From: Mallotus nudiflorus
Taxonomy: Eukaryota > Streptophyta > Magnoliopsida > Malpighiales > Euphorbiaceae
DNA: 64,000 bases
Assembly: GCA_947683625.1 (NCBI GenBank)
Contig: CANTUR010000110.1
Span: 277,707 to 341,706, forward strand
Direction: 5' to 3'
Position numbers and translations under genes: made by a program. Each line of letters opens with the position of its first letter. Within the stretch, counting starts at the first letter, position 1. Positions 12,914-23,399 of the stretch are shown one piece after another. The notes under the pieces were generated by a model. It had not been told where the DNA came from. It saw nothing but the letters and a program-made list of their open reading frames with translations, and ran no database searches.

Positions 12914-13020
12914 GTGTGATTGCTGGAGCTCGGTTGACCAAGTGTCTCGGGGCCAATCACACTGACAGTCAGACTGCTGGAGCTCGGTTGACTTAGTGTC
13001 TTGGGGTCCAGTCTACTGTC
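12914..13020 (+). other. Tandem hairpin pair in B 5' LTR
   Basis: Hairpin 1: GTGTGATTG (12914-12922) pairs with CAATCACAC (12954-12962). Hairpin 2: GACAGT-c-AGACTG (12964-12976) pairs with CAGTCTACTGTC (13009-13020). Both loops hold nearly the same text, ctggagctcggttgac followed by agtgtct and a G run. The pair recurs in A, D, E, F and G. Confidence 0.75.
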
Positions 13021-13698
13021 TAAATGGAATAAGTGAATATATTGGAAGAAGTGAGCTTGTATGGCTAGAGTGTTGGTCTAACACTGTTTTGAGTGTTGTG
13101 ATATTCTAGGGTTCTATTTGATCCTTCATAAACTGTGATTTTCAAAAAAATATTTTAAATGATTTTTATTGCATTTGTGTGTAATTGCTTGTATACATAC
13201 ATATTATATATACTTTTGACTATGTGCATTGGCATTTAGTATGCCTGTATATATATTATAGTAATTCACTCAGTGAGGTCTGACTCCCCTCTGTTGACTA
13301 TTTTTCAGGAGAGTCATCTTCATCAGACCTCAGTAGCAGGCCTGTATGCCGGATTTCTTCCGCCCCGGCTTCTTTATGTAAACTACTAACTTGAGTTTTA
13401 TTTTATAATCTAGACACTACAGTAGTTGTAAATAAGTTTGTGTGAGTTATGTATTTTAAGAATTTGAACTAAAACTTATATCAAAGGATTTATGTATGAG
13501 ATGAGGATTTGATATAAATTCATTTGGTGTAAATGTTATTTTTTATATTTATGATTTTATTTGTCGTTGCATTAAATACTGTTATTATTACACTATTATA
13601 TGTTTTATTTTATTTTAGGCTTGCTACGGGTTTCGGATTTGAAAGAATTCCCGTTCCCTAGCGCCGGTCATGGCCCCTATTTTGGGTCGTGACAAAGT

Positions 13699-13713
13699 TG
13701 GTATCAGAGTGAG
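13699..13713 (+). other. Primer binding site of element B
   Basis: TGGTATCAGAGTGAG starts 4 bases after the LTR end and matches the initiator tRNA-Met 3' end in its first 11 bases. Confidence 0.88.
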
Positions 13714-13890
13714 TTCTGTGTCAGGGCTTAGTTGCTTGAGTTGTGGCCCTAGTTTTCAGAGTTGTGTTTTCTTTGGTAACTACTGCAGTGAATTAGGCTC
13801 GAGTATGTCATGATAAGTATTCCTTGATTAGTTTTCTGTGTTAACCCTCGTTGTCTGTTTTGTTTAAATCTTTCCATTTGTCTTTTAAGA

Positions 13891-15014
13891 ATGAGGAGGC
13901 GAGCGCGTGTCGCTCCACCGATCGTTGAGGCTGAGGATGATGAATCTTTTTAGGATGAGGTTTTACCTCCTGAGCAGCCAGTTAGACGTAGAGATCATGG
14001 CAGAGGTAGACCTCGAGGAGCGGTAAGTCACCGTAGGCAGAGAGAGTTACAAGATGAGGAGCCTGTTGAGCTTGAGTTTGATGTTCCTGTACCTCTAGTT
14101 GTTCAGCCTATTCAGCCTGCCTATCAGCAGGGTATGTCTGACCTTGAGGCAGCTTTGTTCTATGCTAGAGTTGGCAGGATTGCGTTTGATGGGACTTCTG
14201 ACCCTCTAGACTTTCTGTATGCGATTGAGACTCAGACTTGGACTGCTCACACCGAGTACCAGCGGATTATGATCATCGAGTTATCTGTCGAGGGACCAGC
14301 TCTCGATTGGTTTATTCAGATGATCCAGCCTTATATGATGATGATGACCTGGGCTCAGTTCAGAGAGCAATTTATGAGGAGATTCTGTCAAGAGCCTCTC
14401 CGTATGAGCTATCATCTCCGTCTGACTAGCATTTCTCATGGTGATCAATCTATAAAGGAGTACACCCGAGAGTTTCTTCGGCTGGGTAGATATGCAAAGG
14501 ATCTGATACGAGACCAGTATTTCGTAGTCACTGCCTACGTCACCGGATTAGGTTCAGCATTTGCTTGTATGCGTACAGCAGGCCTTACTCTAGAATCTGT
14601 GATAGAGTTAGCCAAGGAGATTGAGCTGAGGCTAGTTAGGCAAGGAGCGATGCTTGATTATTACCAGTTGGGAGTTCAGTCGAGTGGATTGCAGACTACA
14701 CCGTATTCTAGTTTTCATGTTGGATCGAGTAGTCAGCAGCGAGGTCCAACTCAGCAGAGTCAGAGGTAGCAGTAGCGAGTGCAATCAGAGCAGTAGACAT
14801 GGCCGTGGAGGTCAGCGTAGACCATTCAGATTCGGGTCAGGTGCTTCGAGCGAGCAGTAGTGGTCGTAGTTCTAGATCAGCTGCCAGTGTATGCCAGACC
14901 TATGGTAGAGTCCATCAGGGACTGTGTTATCTGACACCACTGACATGCTTCAGATGCGGGCAGATAGGACATTTTACCAGATCGTGTCCTTACTCCAGGT
15001 ATCAACAGCCGTAA
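13891..15014 (+). pseudogene. Element B gag (nearly intact, one stop, two frameshifts)
   Basis: The start ATG AGG AGG CG follows an acceptor-like TTTTAAG. Codon 21 is TAG (13951-13953) where D and E have CAG. The frame then stays open through the gag domain (about 14134-14769, including GDQSIKEYTREFLRLGR). Frame changes near 14770 and 14850 put the tail in two other frames. The zinc knuckle is complete: CX2CX4HX4C at 14946-14987 (CFRCGQIGHFTRSC). The N-terminus is basic (MRRRARV) and then acidic. Gag packages the RNA and builds the particle. Only the early stop and two indels separate this copy from an open frame. Confidence 0.88.
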
Positions 15015-15245
15015 ATTTCATGATTCCCACAGCAGTCAATTGCTAGTGTTGCACCCTTGCCATTTCAGTTACCTCCAGCCCAGCATCAGAGTTCCACTTA
15101 GCTTGTTCCACAGTAGGGTCGTGGTAGAGGTACTAGAGGAGGTGCCAGAGGTGTTGGCCAGGCTTCTACTAGTCAGTAGGGAGGTCGAGGACAGGCCAGA
15201 GTCTTCCACCTTACTCAGCAGGATGCTCAGGCATCCAATGTAGTC

Positions 15246-16773
15246 GTGGTAGGTATTGTTTCTGTTTGTTACCTGGATGCATGGGTTTGTTTGATCTGGG
15301 TGCCACGCATTCGTTTGTTTCTCCGTTTTTGCTTCCAAGTCTTATTGGCAAGCTTTGAGGATGGCTTTTCCTTTATCTGTTGCCACTCCTTTGAGCGATT
15401 CCTTGGATACCGATATTGTTTCTTCTGGTTGTCCAGTTCTCATAGGAGATAGAGAATTACCCACTGATTTGATTCTGTTGGATATGATGGCGTTTGATGT
15501 TATTCTGGGAATGGACTGGTTATCTCAGCACTATGCCGTGGTAGATTGTCAGAATAAAGAGGTGACTTTCAGAATTCCTAATGAAGAAAAGTTTAAGTTT
15601 GTGGGTGATAGGAGTTCAGCACCTCAGAATCTTATTTCTACTATTACGGCTAGGAAGTTGTTAAGGAAAGGATGTCAGGGATATTTGGCATTGGTCAGGG
15701 ATACTTCAATGGAGAAGTTGCCACTCACAGAAGTTCCTGTTGCTTGTGAGTTTCCTGATGTTTTTCCTGAGGAGTTGCCAGGTTTACCACCTCACAGAGA
15801 GATTGAGTTCTGTATAGATGTGGTTCCAGGTACTACTCCTATATCTATGCCACCCTACAGAATGGCTCCTGCAGAGTTGAAAGAGTTGAAGGAGCAGTTG
15901 CAAGAGTTATTGGATAAGGGTTTTATCAGACCTAGTATTTCTCCTTGGGGTGCACCAGTCCTATTTGTGAAGAAGAAGGATAGTGCCTTGAGACTGTGCA
16001 TTGACTATAGAGAGCTGAACAAGGTGACAGTGAAGAACAAGTATCCTCTCCCGAGGATAGATGACTTGTTTGATCAGCTACAGGGTGTACAATTCTTTTA
16101 TAAGATTAATCTAAGGTCAGGTTATCATCAGCTGCAGATTAGTGAAGCCGATGTTCCTAAGACGGCATTCTGCACGCGATATGGCCATTATGAATTTCTG
16201 GTGATGTCTTTTGGTTTGAAAAATGCACCAGCAGCATTTATGGACCTGATGAACAGGGTATTCAGACCATATGTGGATCAGTTTATGGTAGTCTTCATTG
16301 ATGATATACTGGTTTATTCGAGGAGTATGGAGGAGCATGTATATCATTTGAGGATTGTACTACAGACATTGAGAGATCATCAGCTTTATGCTAAATTCTC
16401 GAAGTGTGATTTCTGGATGGAGAGTGTTTCTTTTCTTGGACATGTGGTGTCTAAAGAGGGTATCCATGTTAATCCACAAAAGATTGAAGCAGTGTCTGAG
16501 TGGCCTAGACCGACTTATGTTATTGAGATTCGGAGTTTTCTGGGTTTAGCCGGGTATTATAGGCGGTTTGTGCAGGATTTTTCCAGAATTGCAGCCCCTA
16601 TGACTCGCTTGACTCAGAAGAATGTTAGATTCGAGTGGTCAGAAGCTTGTGAGAACAATTTTCAGTTGTTGAAGGAGAAGTTGACCACAACACCAGTGTT
16701 AGCTTTGCCTAATAGTGTGGAAAAGTTCACAGTTATTGTGATGCGTCAAGAGTTGGCCTTGGTTGTGTGCTGA
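15246..16773 (+). pseudogene. Element B pol, protease and reverse transcriptase part
   Basis: The protease active site DLGATHSF is at 15293 onward, but single-base deletions just before it (about 15287) and after it (about 15326) move it out of frame with the rest. From 15355 a 472-codon open frame covers the end of protease (DVILGMDWLSQH), the linker and RT: PPHREIEFCIDVV, LCIDYRELNKV, the YPLPRIDDLFDQL block, MSFGLKNAPAAF, and the catalytic FIDDILVYS at 16294-16320. It ends at a frameshift near 16735 in RNase H, just before the CDAS motif. RT copies the element RNA into DNA. This domain looks complete. Confidence 0.9.
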
Positions 16774-18634
16774 TACAGAATGGTAGGGTGATAGCCTATG
16801 CTTCAAGGCAGTTGAAGAAGCATGAGCAGAACTATCCTACACATGACCTTGAAATGGCTGCAGTGATCTTTGCTTTGAAGATTTGAAGACATTATCTGTA
16901 CAGGGTGACTTGTGAGATATTTACTGATCACAACAGCCTTAAGTACATTTTTCAATAGAGAGATATGAATCTAAGGCAAAGAAGATGGTTAGAATTATTA
17001 AAGGATTATGACTGTGAGATTTTATATCATCCAGGTAAAGCTAATGTGGTAGCAGATGCCTTGAGTAGAAAGTCCTCAGGCAGTCTTGCTCACATCAATG
17101 TTGAGAGGAGACCGTTGATCCAGGAATTGCATTTGTTGGTGGATCAAGGTCTGATGATGAAGATCAGTAGGTCAGGTGGGCTGCTAGCTCAGTTTAAGGT
17201 GCGATCTGTACTGAGGGATAGGATTAAAGCAGCTCAGAGCCGAGATCCTATTCTAGAAGAGCTTGCAGAGAATGTCAGAACAGAGAAGTTCACTGATTTC
17301 ACACTCGATGATGATGGTGTGTTATGGATCAGTGGTAGATTATGTGTTCCTGATGTGGATGATTTGAGAGAAGAGATCCTAGAGGAAGCACATTCTATAG
17401 CCTATAGCGTACAACCAGGTGTCACTAAGATGTACCACAGTATCAGAGATTTATACTGGTGGGATGGATTGAAGAAGGATGTCGCTGATTATATTGTTAA
17501 GTGTCTGATGTGTCAGCAAGTGAAAGCTAAACATCAGAAGCCTTATGGGAAGCTTCAGCCTCTTCCTATTCCCGAGTGGAAGTGGCAAAGGATAGCTATG
17601 GAATTTGTGGTAGGTTTACCTTGTTCTAAGGATGGAGACAATTCCATCTGGGTGATTGTAGATAGGTTGATGAAGTCTGCACATTTCTTGCCTGTGAAAG
17701 CCACTTATTTTGTAGCTAGATTGGCGAAGTTATATGTGAAGCATATCGTGTGCCTTCATGGGGTACTTGTGTTCATTGTGTCAGACAGAGGTTCAGTGTT
17801 TACATCTCATTTTTGGCAAAATTTGCAGGAAGCGATGGGCACTAGGTTGGACTTCAGTATTGCTTTTCATCCTCAGATAGATGGTCATTCTGAGAGGATG
17901 ATCCAGACACTGGAAGATATGTTGAGGATGTCTATCCTGGATTTAGGAGGTAGCTGGGATGATCATTTGCCACTCGTAGAGTTTGCATATAATAATAGCT
18001 ACCATAGCAGTATTGGTATGGCACCATATGAGGCATTGTATGGAAGGAAGTGTAGATCCCCTCTGAGTTGGGATGAGATTGGTGAGAGAGCTTTGACTGG
18101 ACCTAAGATGGTTCAGGATGCTGCAGAGAAAGTCGCTGTGATTAAGCGCAGATTAGAGACCGCAGTTAGCAGGCAGAAGAGCTATGCGGATCCTAGGCGT
18201 AGAGATGTGGAGTTTCAGATCGGAGATTTTGTTTTTCTGAAGGTATTTCTAATGAAGGGTGTGATGAGATTTGGTAGGAAGGGTAAGTTAGCACTGAGAT
18301 ATATTGGACCGTTTGAGATTTTGGAGAGAGTTGGCACTGTTGCATATCGATTGGATTTGCCTCCGAGTATGTCACAAGTGCATCCGGTGTTTCATATCTC
18401 GATGCTGAGGAAGTATGTCTCAGACCCTTCACATGTGTTGCAGCCAGATAGTGTAGAAGTAAGTGAAGATTTGACGTTTGTGGAAGAAGGCGATTGTTGA
18501 TTATCAAGTTTGACAATTGCGATCGAAGCAGATTCCGATGGTCAAGGTTCTGTGGCGTAGCAATAGAGTCGAGGAGCATACGTGGGAGACTGAAGCTGAG
18601 ATGCGAGCTTCTTACCCGTATCTCTTCCTTTCTT
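16774..18634 (+). pseudogene. Element B pol, RNase H, integrase and chromodomain part
   Basis: RNase H resumes after the frameshift but has TGG changed to TGA near 16885 and CAG to TAG near 16955. From 16965 a 511-codon frame covers the RNase H end (VVADALSRKSS) and integrase. The zinc region (17391 onward) has CLMCQQ, but the usual HPG histidine is Gln (VQPGVTK). The catalytic triad reads E (17601-17603, MEFVVG, where D has MDFVVG), D (17784-17786, SDRGSVFTS) and E (17892-17894, HSERMIQTLED). The GPF motif is at about 18306. Before the chromodomain a deletion near 18487 shifts the frame. The chromodomain remnant (HTWETEAEMRASYPYLF) ends near 18634. Confidence 0.9.
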
Positions 18635-18680
18635 GATCTTGTGATCATTTTCTTGCTGGAATTCGGGGATGAATTCTTAT

Positions 18681-18693
18681 AAGGGGGGAAGAC
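18681..18693 (+). other. Polypurine tract of element B
   Basis: AAGGGGGGAAGAC lies directly against the 3' LTR. Confidence 0.88.
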
Positions 18694-19438
18694 TGTAATA
18701 TCCCGTATTTTTAAATATTTTAATATTGCATCGGGATATGCAGTGTTAATAATTTTCGTATATAATGTTAATGTTTTTATGAGTTTTCTATTCAATTAAA
18801 GCTTATTATATTATTTTATTTTAAGCACTTTACGTAAAATTTTCCCGGGACTTGCATTTCGGGGAAATTGACACGTAAATTATTTATTATTAATTATTTA
18901 AATAGATTTCCATATTTGCATGAACTCATATGTACTTTTAAAGTACTAAATAACGTATATATGTGTATTTATTTATTAAACTAGGGTTTAATTAATTACC
19001 CTAATTTCTTTATTATTTATTTATTATTAGTTTAATTTTATTTAATTATTTTTTTAGTGTATGAATTATTTAATGTATTAAATTATATGTGTGGGCATTT
19101 ATATTATTAAAATATATAGTGTGATATATAAATATACATATATAGTTGAAAAATCAAAAATTTCTTGCAAAATTACCATTTCTGCCCCTCCCTTCTCCTT
19201 CCTCTTCCCCGACGCCCTTGTCCTCCTTCCTCACTGTACGACTTCGTTCACCACCATTCAGAGTGCTTGTCGGACGTCCACCACCTTCCTCCAGTTGCTC
19301 AGCCCCTCCTTCCACCCTCTCTAGCGCCGGTGAACGCTGCAACAACCTGGGAAGCTAAAATTTAGAGCTAACATTAATCAAGCCGATTTCGGCCACCGTT
19401 GTCGACACCGCCGGTCTCTTTCTTCTCCCTGAGCTCTG

Positions 19439-20359
19439 GTGAGTGTGATTCCAAGCTTTGTTTCACTTAAAATGGTCTTGATTTGCTTAGGTTTCGATTT
19501 TGGTAATTCGGCCATTTTAGGCTTCTTGATTTTTTTTAACTTCGAATTGATTGATTCATGAGAAATTCCTTCACAAATGTTGTTCCCCTTAGCTTAATCT
19601 ACATGTGTGAATATTTGTAGAATTTTTTGATATTATTTTGATTTTTGGGTATTTTTTAATATTTTATTATTATTTTCTAATTTTTGAAAATTAATTAATT
19701 AAATTATGAAATTGTGTTTTATGATAAATATAGGTGTTGAAATGAATTACAGAAATTTATTTGGAATTTTTATGAATTTCTATGTATTTATTTTGAATTT
19801 AATTAGGTTTATGTAATTTTAGAAAATTAGGTTAATTGTGTTTTTAATTGAAATTAATTAGTTAATTGAGTTTAATTATTGATATTATTGATAAATACGT
19901 TGAGAAAATTGATTTTGTGCAATTATATTATTTTTGGTGAATTTTTGGAGTAATTTTAGTATATTTATATATATAAGGGCATTTTGGTAATTTTACACTA
20001 AATTGGCTAAAAATGTAATTAAATTGGTTTTAATAGTTATTTAAGGTATAAAAAAGATTTCTACAAATTATTTAGTATTTTTAATTAATTAAAACTATTT
20101 TTCGTGAATTATTTTCAATTATATATATAATATACGATTTTTCTAAATAAAATGAGTTTTATCGGTTTTTACTATGTTTTAGGATTAATTAAGTAATTTC
20201 TACTTATTAAATGTATTTCTGTGATTATAAGGGCATTTTTGGTATTTCCATAATTATTCTATGATTATGAACCCCGGTCGATAGACTGTTGTTTGGAGTC
20301 CGACCGAGGAGTTGTGGATGTGTTTCTGTGTCTATTTTTCGAAGTGCATTTCTTTGTAG
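19439..20359 (+). other. Predicted LTR leader intron 1 (B 3' LTR copy)
   Basis: Donor GTGAGTG at 19439 and acceptor CATTTCTTTGTAG ending at 20359, followed by GGCTAGCTCTAC. The donor is kept in A (both LTRs), F and B 3', is GTGAGT-like in E, and is altered in B 5' and D 3'. The acceptor AG is kept in all eight LTR copies that cover it (A, B x2, D x2, E, F, G). The interior is AT-rich, as plant introns are. Splicing itself is an inference. Confidence 0.45.
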
Positions 20360-20615
20360 GGCTAGCTCTACTCTTTGAGTAGAGAGATGTCCATTTTACA
20401 GGGGAGGTTCTGTCGAATTTTTGGTAGAATTCTCGTAAAACGTGATGTCCGGTCGAACCCTAATTCTGATTATGTGTCTAATATTCTAGATCAAGTTTCT
20501 AGGATTTTCTATTAGGTTTATTCTGATGTCTGCTATTTATTATTTGTTTAGTTGCGCTGAGACCGAAGCCTAGTGGACCAGGCCCGTCGGACCTATCTCG
20601 AGGAGCGCACTAAGT

Positions 20616-21505
20616 GTGAGTTACTATTATATATATATATATGCTTTAGGGTGCATGATTTAGAAATGTATGTTTTATTTGGATTAAATATGCATAAATA
20701 ATTTAATCAGTACTTAAGTTTATTTTTAGTTTATTTTTGATATATGTTGAATTATATGCATGCTTTATTAGACATTTATGTTCAAAATGTTTTTAAATAT
20801 ATATTTAGTTTATTTTACGATTTAATTGGATTTATTTGACGTATATATACTCAAAATATATCTGGTTTACTTTTGGTATATTTCTAGTATATATATGGTT
20901 TATGTTGCTGTTCATTTCAATTACATGCATCATTTACTTTTATGAATGTATGCTTTATATTTTAATGAAGGATATCAATAGAACGTGCTACCTAGTGGGC
21001 AGCACTAGGACCGAGTACGTACCGGTACGCTTATAGCATTTAGGCTATATTACTAACCATTTGTGGATATTTATTGGTTATGATTATTTGATGTGTGAGA
21101 TATGGTTTGGAGGTATGATTGCTGGAGCTCGATTGACCAAGTGTCTCGGGGCCAATCACATTGACAGTCAGATTGCTGGAGCTCGGTTGACTTAGTGTCT
21201 CGGGGCCAGTCTACTGTCTAAATGGCATAAGTGAATATATTGGAATAAGTAAGCCTGTATGGCTAGAGTGTTGTCTAACACTATTTTGAGGTTGCAATAT
21301 TCTAGGGTTCTATTTGATCCTTCATAAACTGTGATTTTCAATAAAAATATATTAAATGATTTTTATTGCATTTGTGTGTAATTGCTTGTATACATACATA
21401 TTATATATACTTTTGACTGTGTGAATTGGCATTTAGTATGCATGTATATATATTATAGTAATTCACTCAATGAGGTCTGACTCCCCTCCATTGACTATTT
21501 TTCAG
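20616..21505 (+). other. Predicted LTR leader intron 2 (B 3' LTR copy)
   Basis: Donor GTGAGTT at 20616; the heptamer is kept in A, B x2, D 5', E, F and G and is GTAAGTT (an even better donor) in D 3'. Acceptor TATTTTTCAG ends at 21505, followed by GAGAGTCATC. The acceptor is kept in A, B x2, D 5' and F, and is weakened or lost in E, G and D 3'. The tandem hairpin pair lies inside this segment. Confidence 0.45.
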
Positions 21506-21574
21506 GAGAGTCATCTTCATCAGACCTCAGTAGCAGGCCTGTACGCTGGATTTCTTCCACCCTGGCTTCTTTAT

Positions 21575-21812
21575 GTAAACTGCTAACTTGAGTTTTATTT
21601 TATAATCTAGACACTACAGTAGTTGTAAATAAGTTTGTGTGAGTTATGTATTTTAAGAATTTGAACTGAAACTTGTATCAAAGGATTTATATGTGAGATG
21701 AGGATTTAATATATATTCGTTTGGTGTAAATGTTATTTTTGATATTTATGATTTTATTTCCACTGCATTAAATACTATTATTATTACTATTGTATGTTTT
21801 ATTTTCTTTTAG
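21575..21812 (+). other. Predicted LTR leader intron 3 (B 3' LTR copy)
   Basis: Donor-like GTAAAC after GGCTTCTTTAT, acceptor-like TTTTCTTTTAG before GCTTGCTACGGG. The AG before GCTTG is kept in every copy; the donor is lost in D 5' and E. This is a weaker donor than those of introns 1 and 2. Confidence 0.35.
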
Positions 21813-21820
21813 GCTTGCTA

Positions 21821-21849
21821 CGGGTTCCGGATTCGAAAGAATTCCCGTT
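21821..21849 (+). other. U5 hairpin just upstream of the LTR end (B 3' LTR copy)
   Basis: ACGGG...CCCGT encloses ATTC-gaaa-GAAT, a four-base stem closed by a GNRA-type loop. The ATTCGAAAGAAT core is identical in B, D, E and G and appears in A as gattagaaagaatt. In 5' LTR copies it lies about 60 bases before the primer site. Confidence 0.55.
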
Positions 21850-21888
21850 CCTTAGCACCGGTCATGGCCCCTGTTTTGGGTCGTGACA

Positions 21889-21893
21889 TGGGC
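21889..21893. repeat. Target site duplication of element B, right
   Basis: TGGGC, identical to 10416-10420. Confidence 0.93.
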
Positions 21894-23264
21894 TTAAGTT
21901 GATTTTAATTAGTTAAAACCTAAATCATTTTTAAGCCTATTTATTAAGTGGGTTTGACCTAAACGTGGGCTTGGGACCCAAAAACATAAAAACATAAAAA
22001 AAAAATAAGCCCAAAGTAAATAAAACACACAAAATAGATCAAACAAACATTACAGTGATTTTCTTAAAAAAACCCTAAATTAATTACATGCAAACCCTAA
22101 TTTAAGCTACTGCCACCATTGATTTTAATTGATTTTTTACCCAATTGAACCTAATTACTAATCAATTTTAAAATACAAAAATTTAAATATTTCACTATTC
22201 CCACTACTGGGGCTATTACAAACTACGTACAGAATTAAAATTAAATAATTATACACTCAGAAATTAAAATAAACTACATAGGATACCAAATGCTATACAA
22301 AAATTAAAATCCTAAGAACTATTATTAAAATAGTATAGGTTCATCCATGGCATTCCATGGATCTTCTATTCAATTAAACACAGGTGGTATCCTCCTCCTT
22401 AATCCACATACAAACATCAAAACAAAAAAAAAAGCAAATTAGCAATGAAATCAAATAATCAAAACAATAACCAAAATAAAAGAAAAAAACATAAATAGAA
22501 AATAATAAAAAATAGTAATAAAAGAAATAGAAAAATAACACTGGAGATGTTGTGCAAATGCCCCTTTTTGAGCCCCTTAAATTGAATTGTCATCGTTAAA
22601 ATTAAGATATTGTTGATTATGGACTATTGCCTTCAGAAATTTCAGTATCGAAAATTAGGGTTTTATGCTCGTAGTCTCTTTTTTTTCACTGTGTCTTTGT
22701 GTGCCTCTCCCAAAAATCCTCTCAGAAACCAGAAGAAGAAAAGGTCCTCCAGCCAAGCCTCTTCCCCTCGCAAGCATGCAGACTCTGCTTTTAAATGTAG
22801 AGTCTGCGCGTATTGAACTTCCTCTAAAGGAGGAACAGACCTATCTGATCAGATAGCGTTTATTTTATTTTTATTTCAAAAATATCTTCTACGTTTTTTA
22901 AAAAAAACCTTATTAGATAAAATTTGAATTTTCAACTAATCAAAACACTAAAAAAATCGATGTTAATGCCGATCGGCAATCTAGAATGCCGATCGACATT
23001 CTAGATTGCCAGTTGGCAATCCATATTGTCGATAAAAAAAATTCTTTTCTTTTACTAAAAAAGGCAATTAATTAATTAATTAACTTTTAATTACCAAAAG
23101 ACCCCTGGAAAATTGACTTATTTGTAATCAAACCTTAAAAAATGTTGCAATTTAGTCCTTAAAGTCCAGAAAATTGACAACTAACTTCAATTTTTGAATG
23201 AATTTCATCATAGGGGCTTACGTCGCAATTGTGCACAATTGCATCCTAAAATTGGATGCTTACA
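21894..23264 (-). repeat. Element C 3' LTR, proximal part
   Basis: Continues the LTR broken at 10420 and aligns with about 36985-38321. Ends gatgcttaca at 23264. Together with 9706-10420 it makes about 2.09 kb, close to 2.04 kb for the other LTR. The minus sense starts TGTAAGCATCC. Confidence 0.88.
22967..23031. repeat. Cluster of palindromes in C LTR
   Basis: TGCCGATCGGCA (22967-22978) is a perfect 12-base palindrome. It is followed by GAATGCCGATCGACATTC and GATTGCCAGTTGGCAATC, each palindromic apart from central mismatches. Shorter versions recur near 25175, 38045 and 40190. Confidence 0.8.
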
Positions 23265-23281
23265 GTTGTCCCCCTTTGTCG
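23265..23281 (-). other. Polypurine tract of element C
   Basis: In minus sense CGACAAAGGGGGACAAC lies directly before TGTAAGC. A similar purine run precedes the other full LTR (38322 onward). This places the LTR boundary at 23264/38321 rather than at 40448. Confidence 0.75.
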
Positions 23282-23399
23282 CTATTTTCTTGACAAATTG
23301 CGGCAAAGCAATAGAAGCACACAATTTCAAAAGAAAAAAATTAGGACACTCGATTGTATCTTAAGTGATGGATTGATGCTCAAATTGTTGAGAAAGGTG

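Larger units (their letters stand above)
10421..13694 (+). repeat. 5' LTR of element B
   Basis: 3274 bp, TGTAATATCC to GGGTCGTGACA. Landmarks: TA-rich promoter-like stretch about 10850-10883, GC-rich pyrimidine-biased leader about 10905-11188, mutated donor (ATGAGT at 11189), acceptor-like TTTGTAG (12103), CTCTACTC hairpin 12110-12128, donor-like GTGAGTT (12360), TA microsatellite, CCTAGTG hairpin 12792-12810, tandem hairpins 12914-13020, acceptor-like TTTTTCAG (13308), donor-like GTAAAC (13378), acceptor-like TTTTAG (13618). Confidence 0.95.
10421..21888 (+). mobile_element. Element B: complete chromodomain Ty3/gypsy retrotransposon
   Basis: Full length, 11.5 kb: 5' LTR 10421-13694, primer site 13699, gag 13891, pol to about 18634, polypurine tract 18681-18693, 3' LTR 18694-21888, flanked by TGGGC. 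By eye the first 100 bases of the LTRs differ by two substitutions and two single-base gaps. It sits inside element C's 3' LTR, so it is the youngest element in its nest. Gag and pol carry a handful of stops and frameshifts, plus changed catalytic residues in integrase. It is unlikely to be autonomous but could have been mobilised in trans. The C-terminal chromodomain and RT type suggest Tekay/Del. Confidence 0.95.
18694..21888 (+). repeat. 3' LTR of element B
   Basis: 3195 bp, TGTAATATCC to GGGTCGTGACA. It keeps all the splice-like sites, including the first donor (CTCTG|GTGAGTGTG, GT at 19439-19440) that is mutated in the 5' LTR. The TA tract is short. The leader block differs from the 5' copy in a patch at about 19370-19425. 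Confidence 0.95.
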
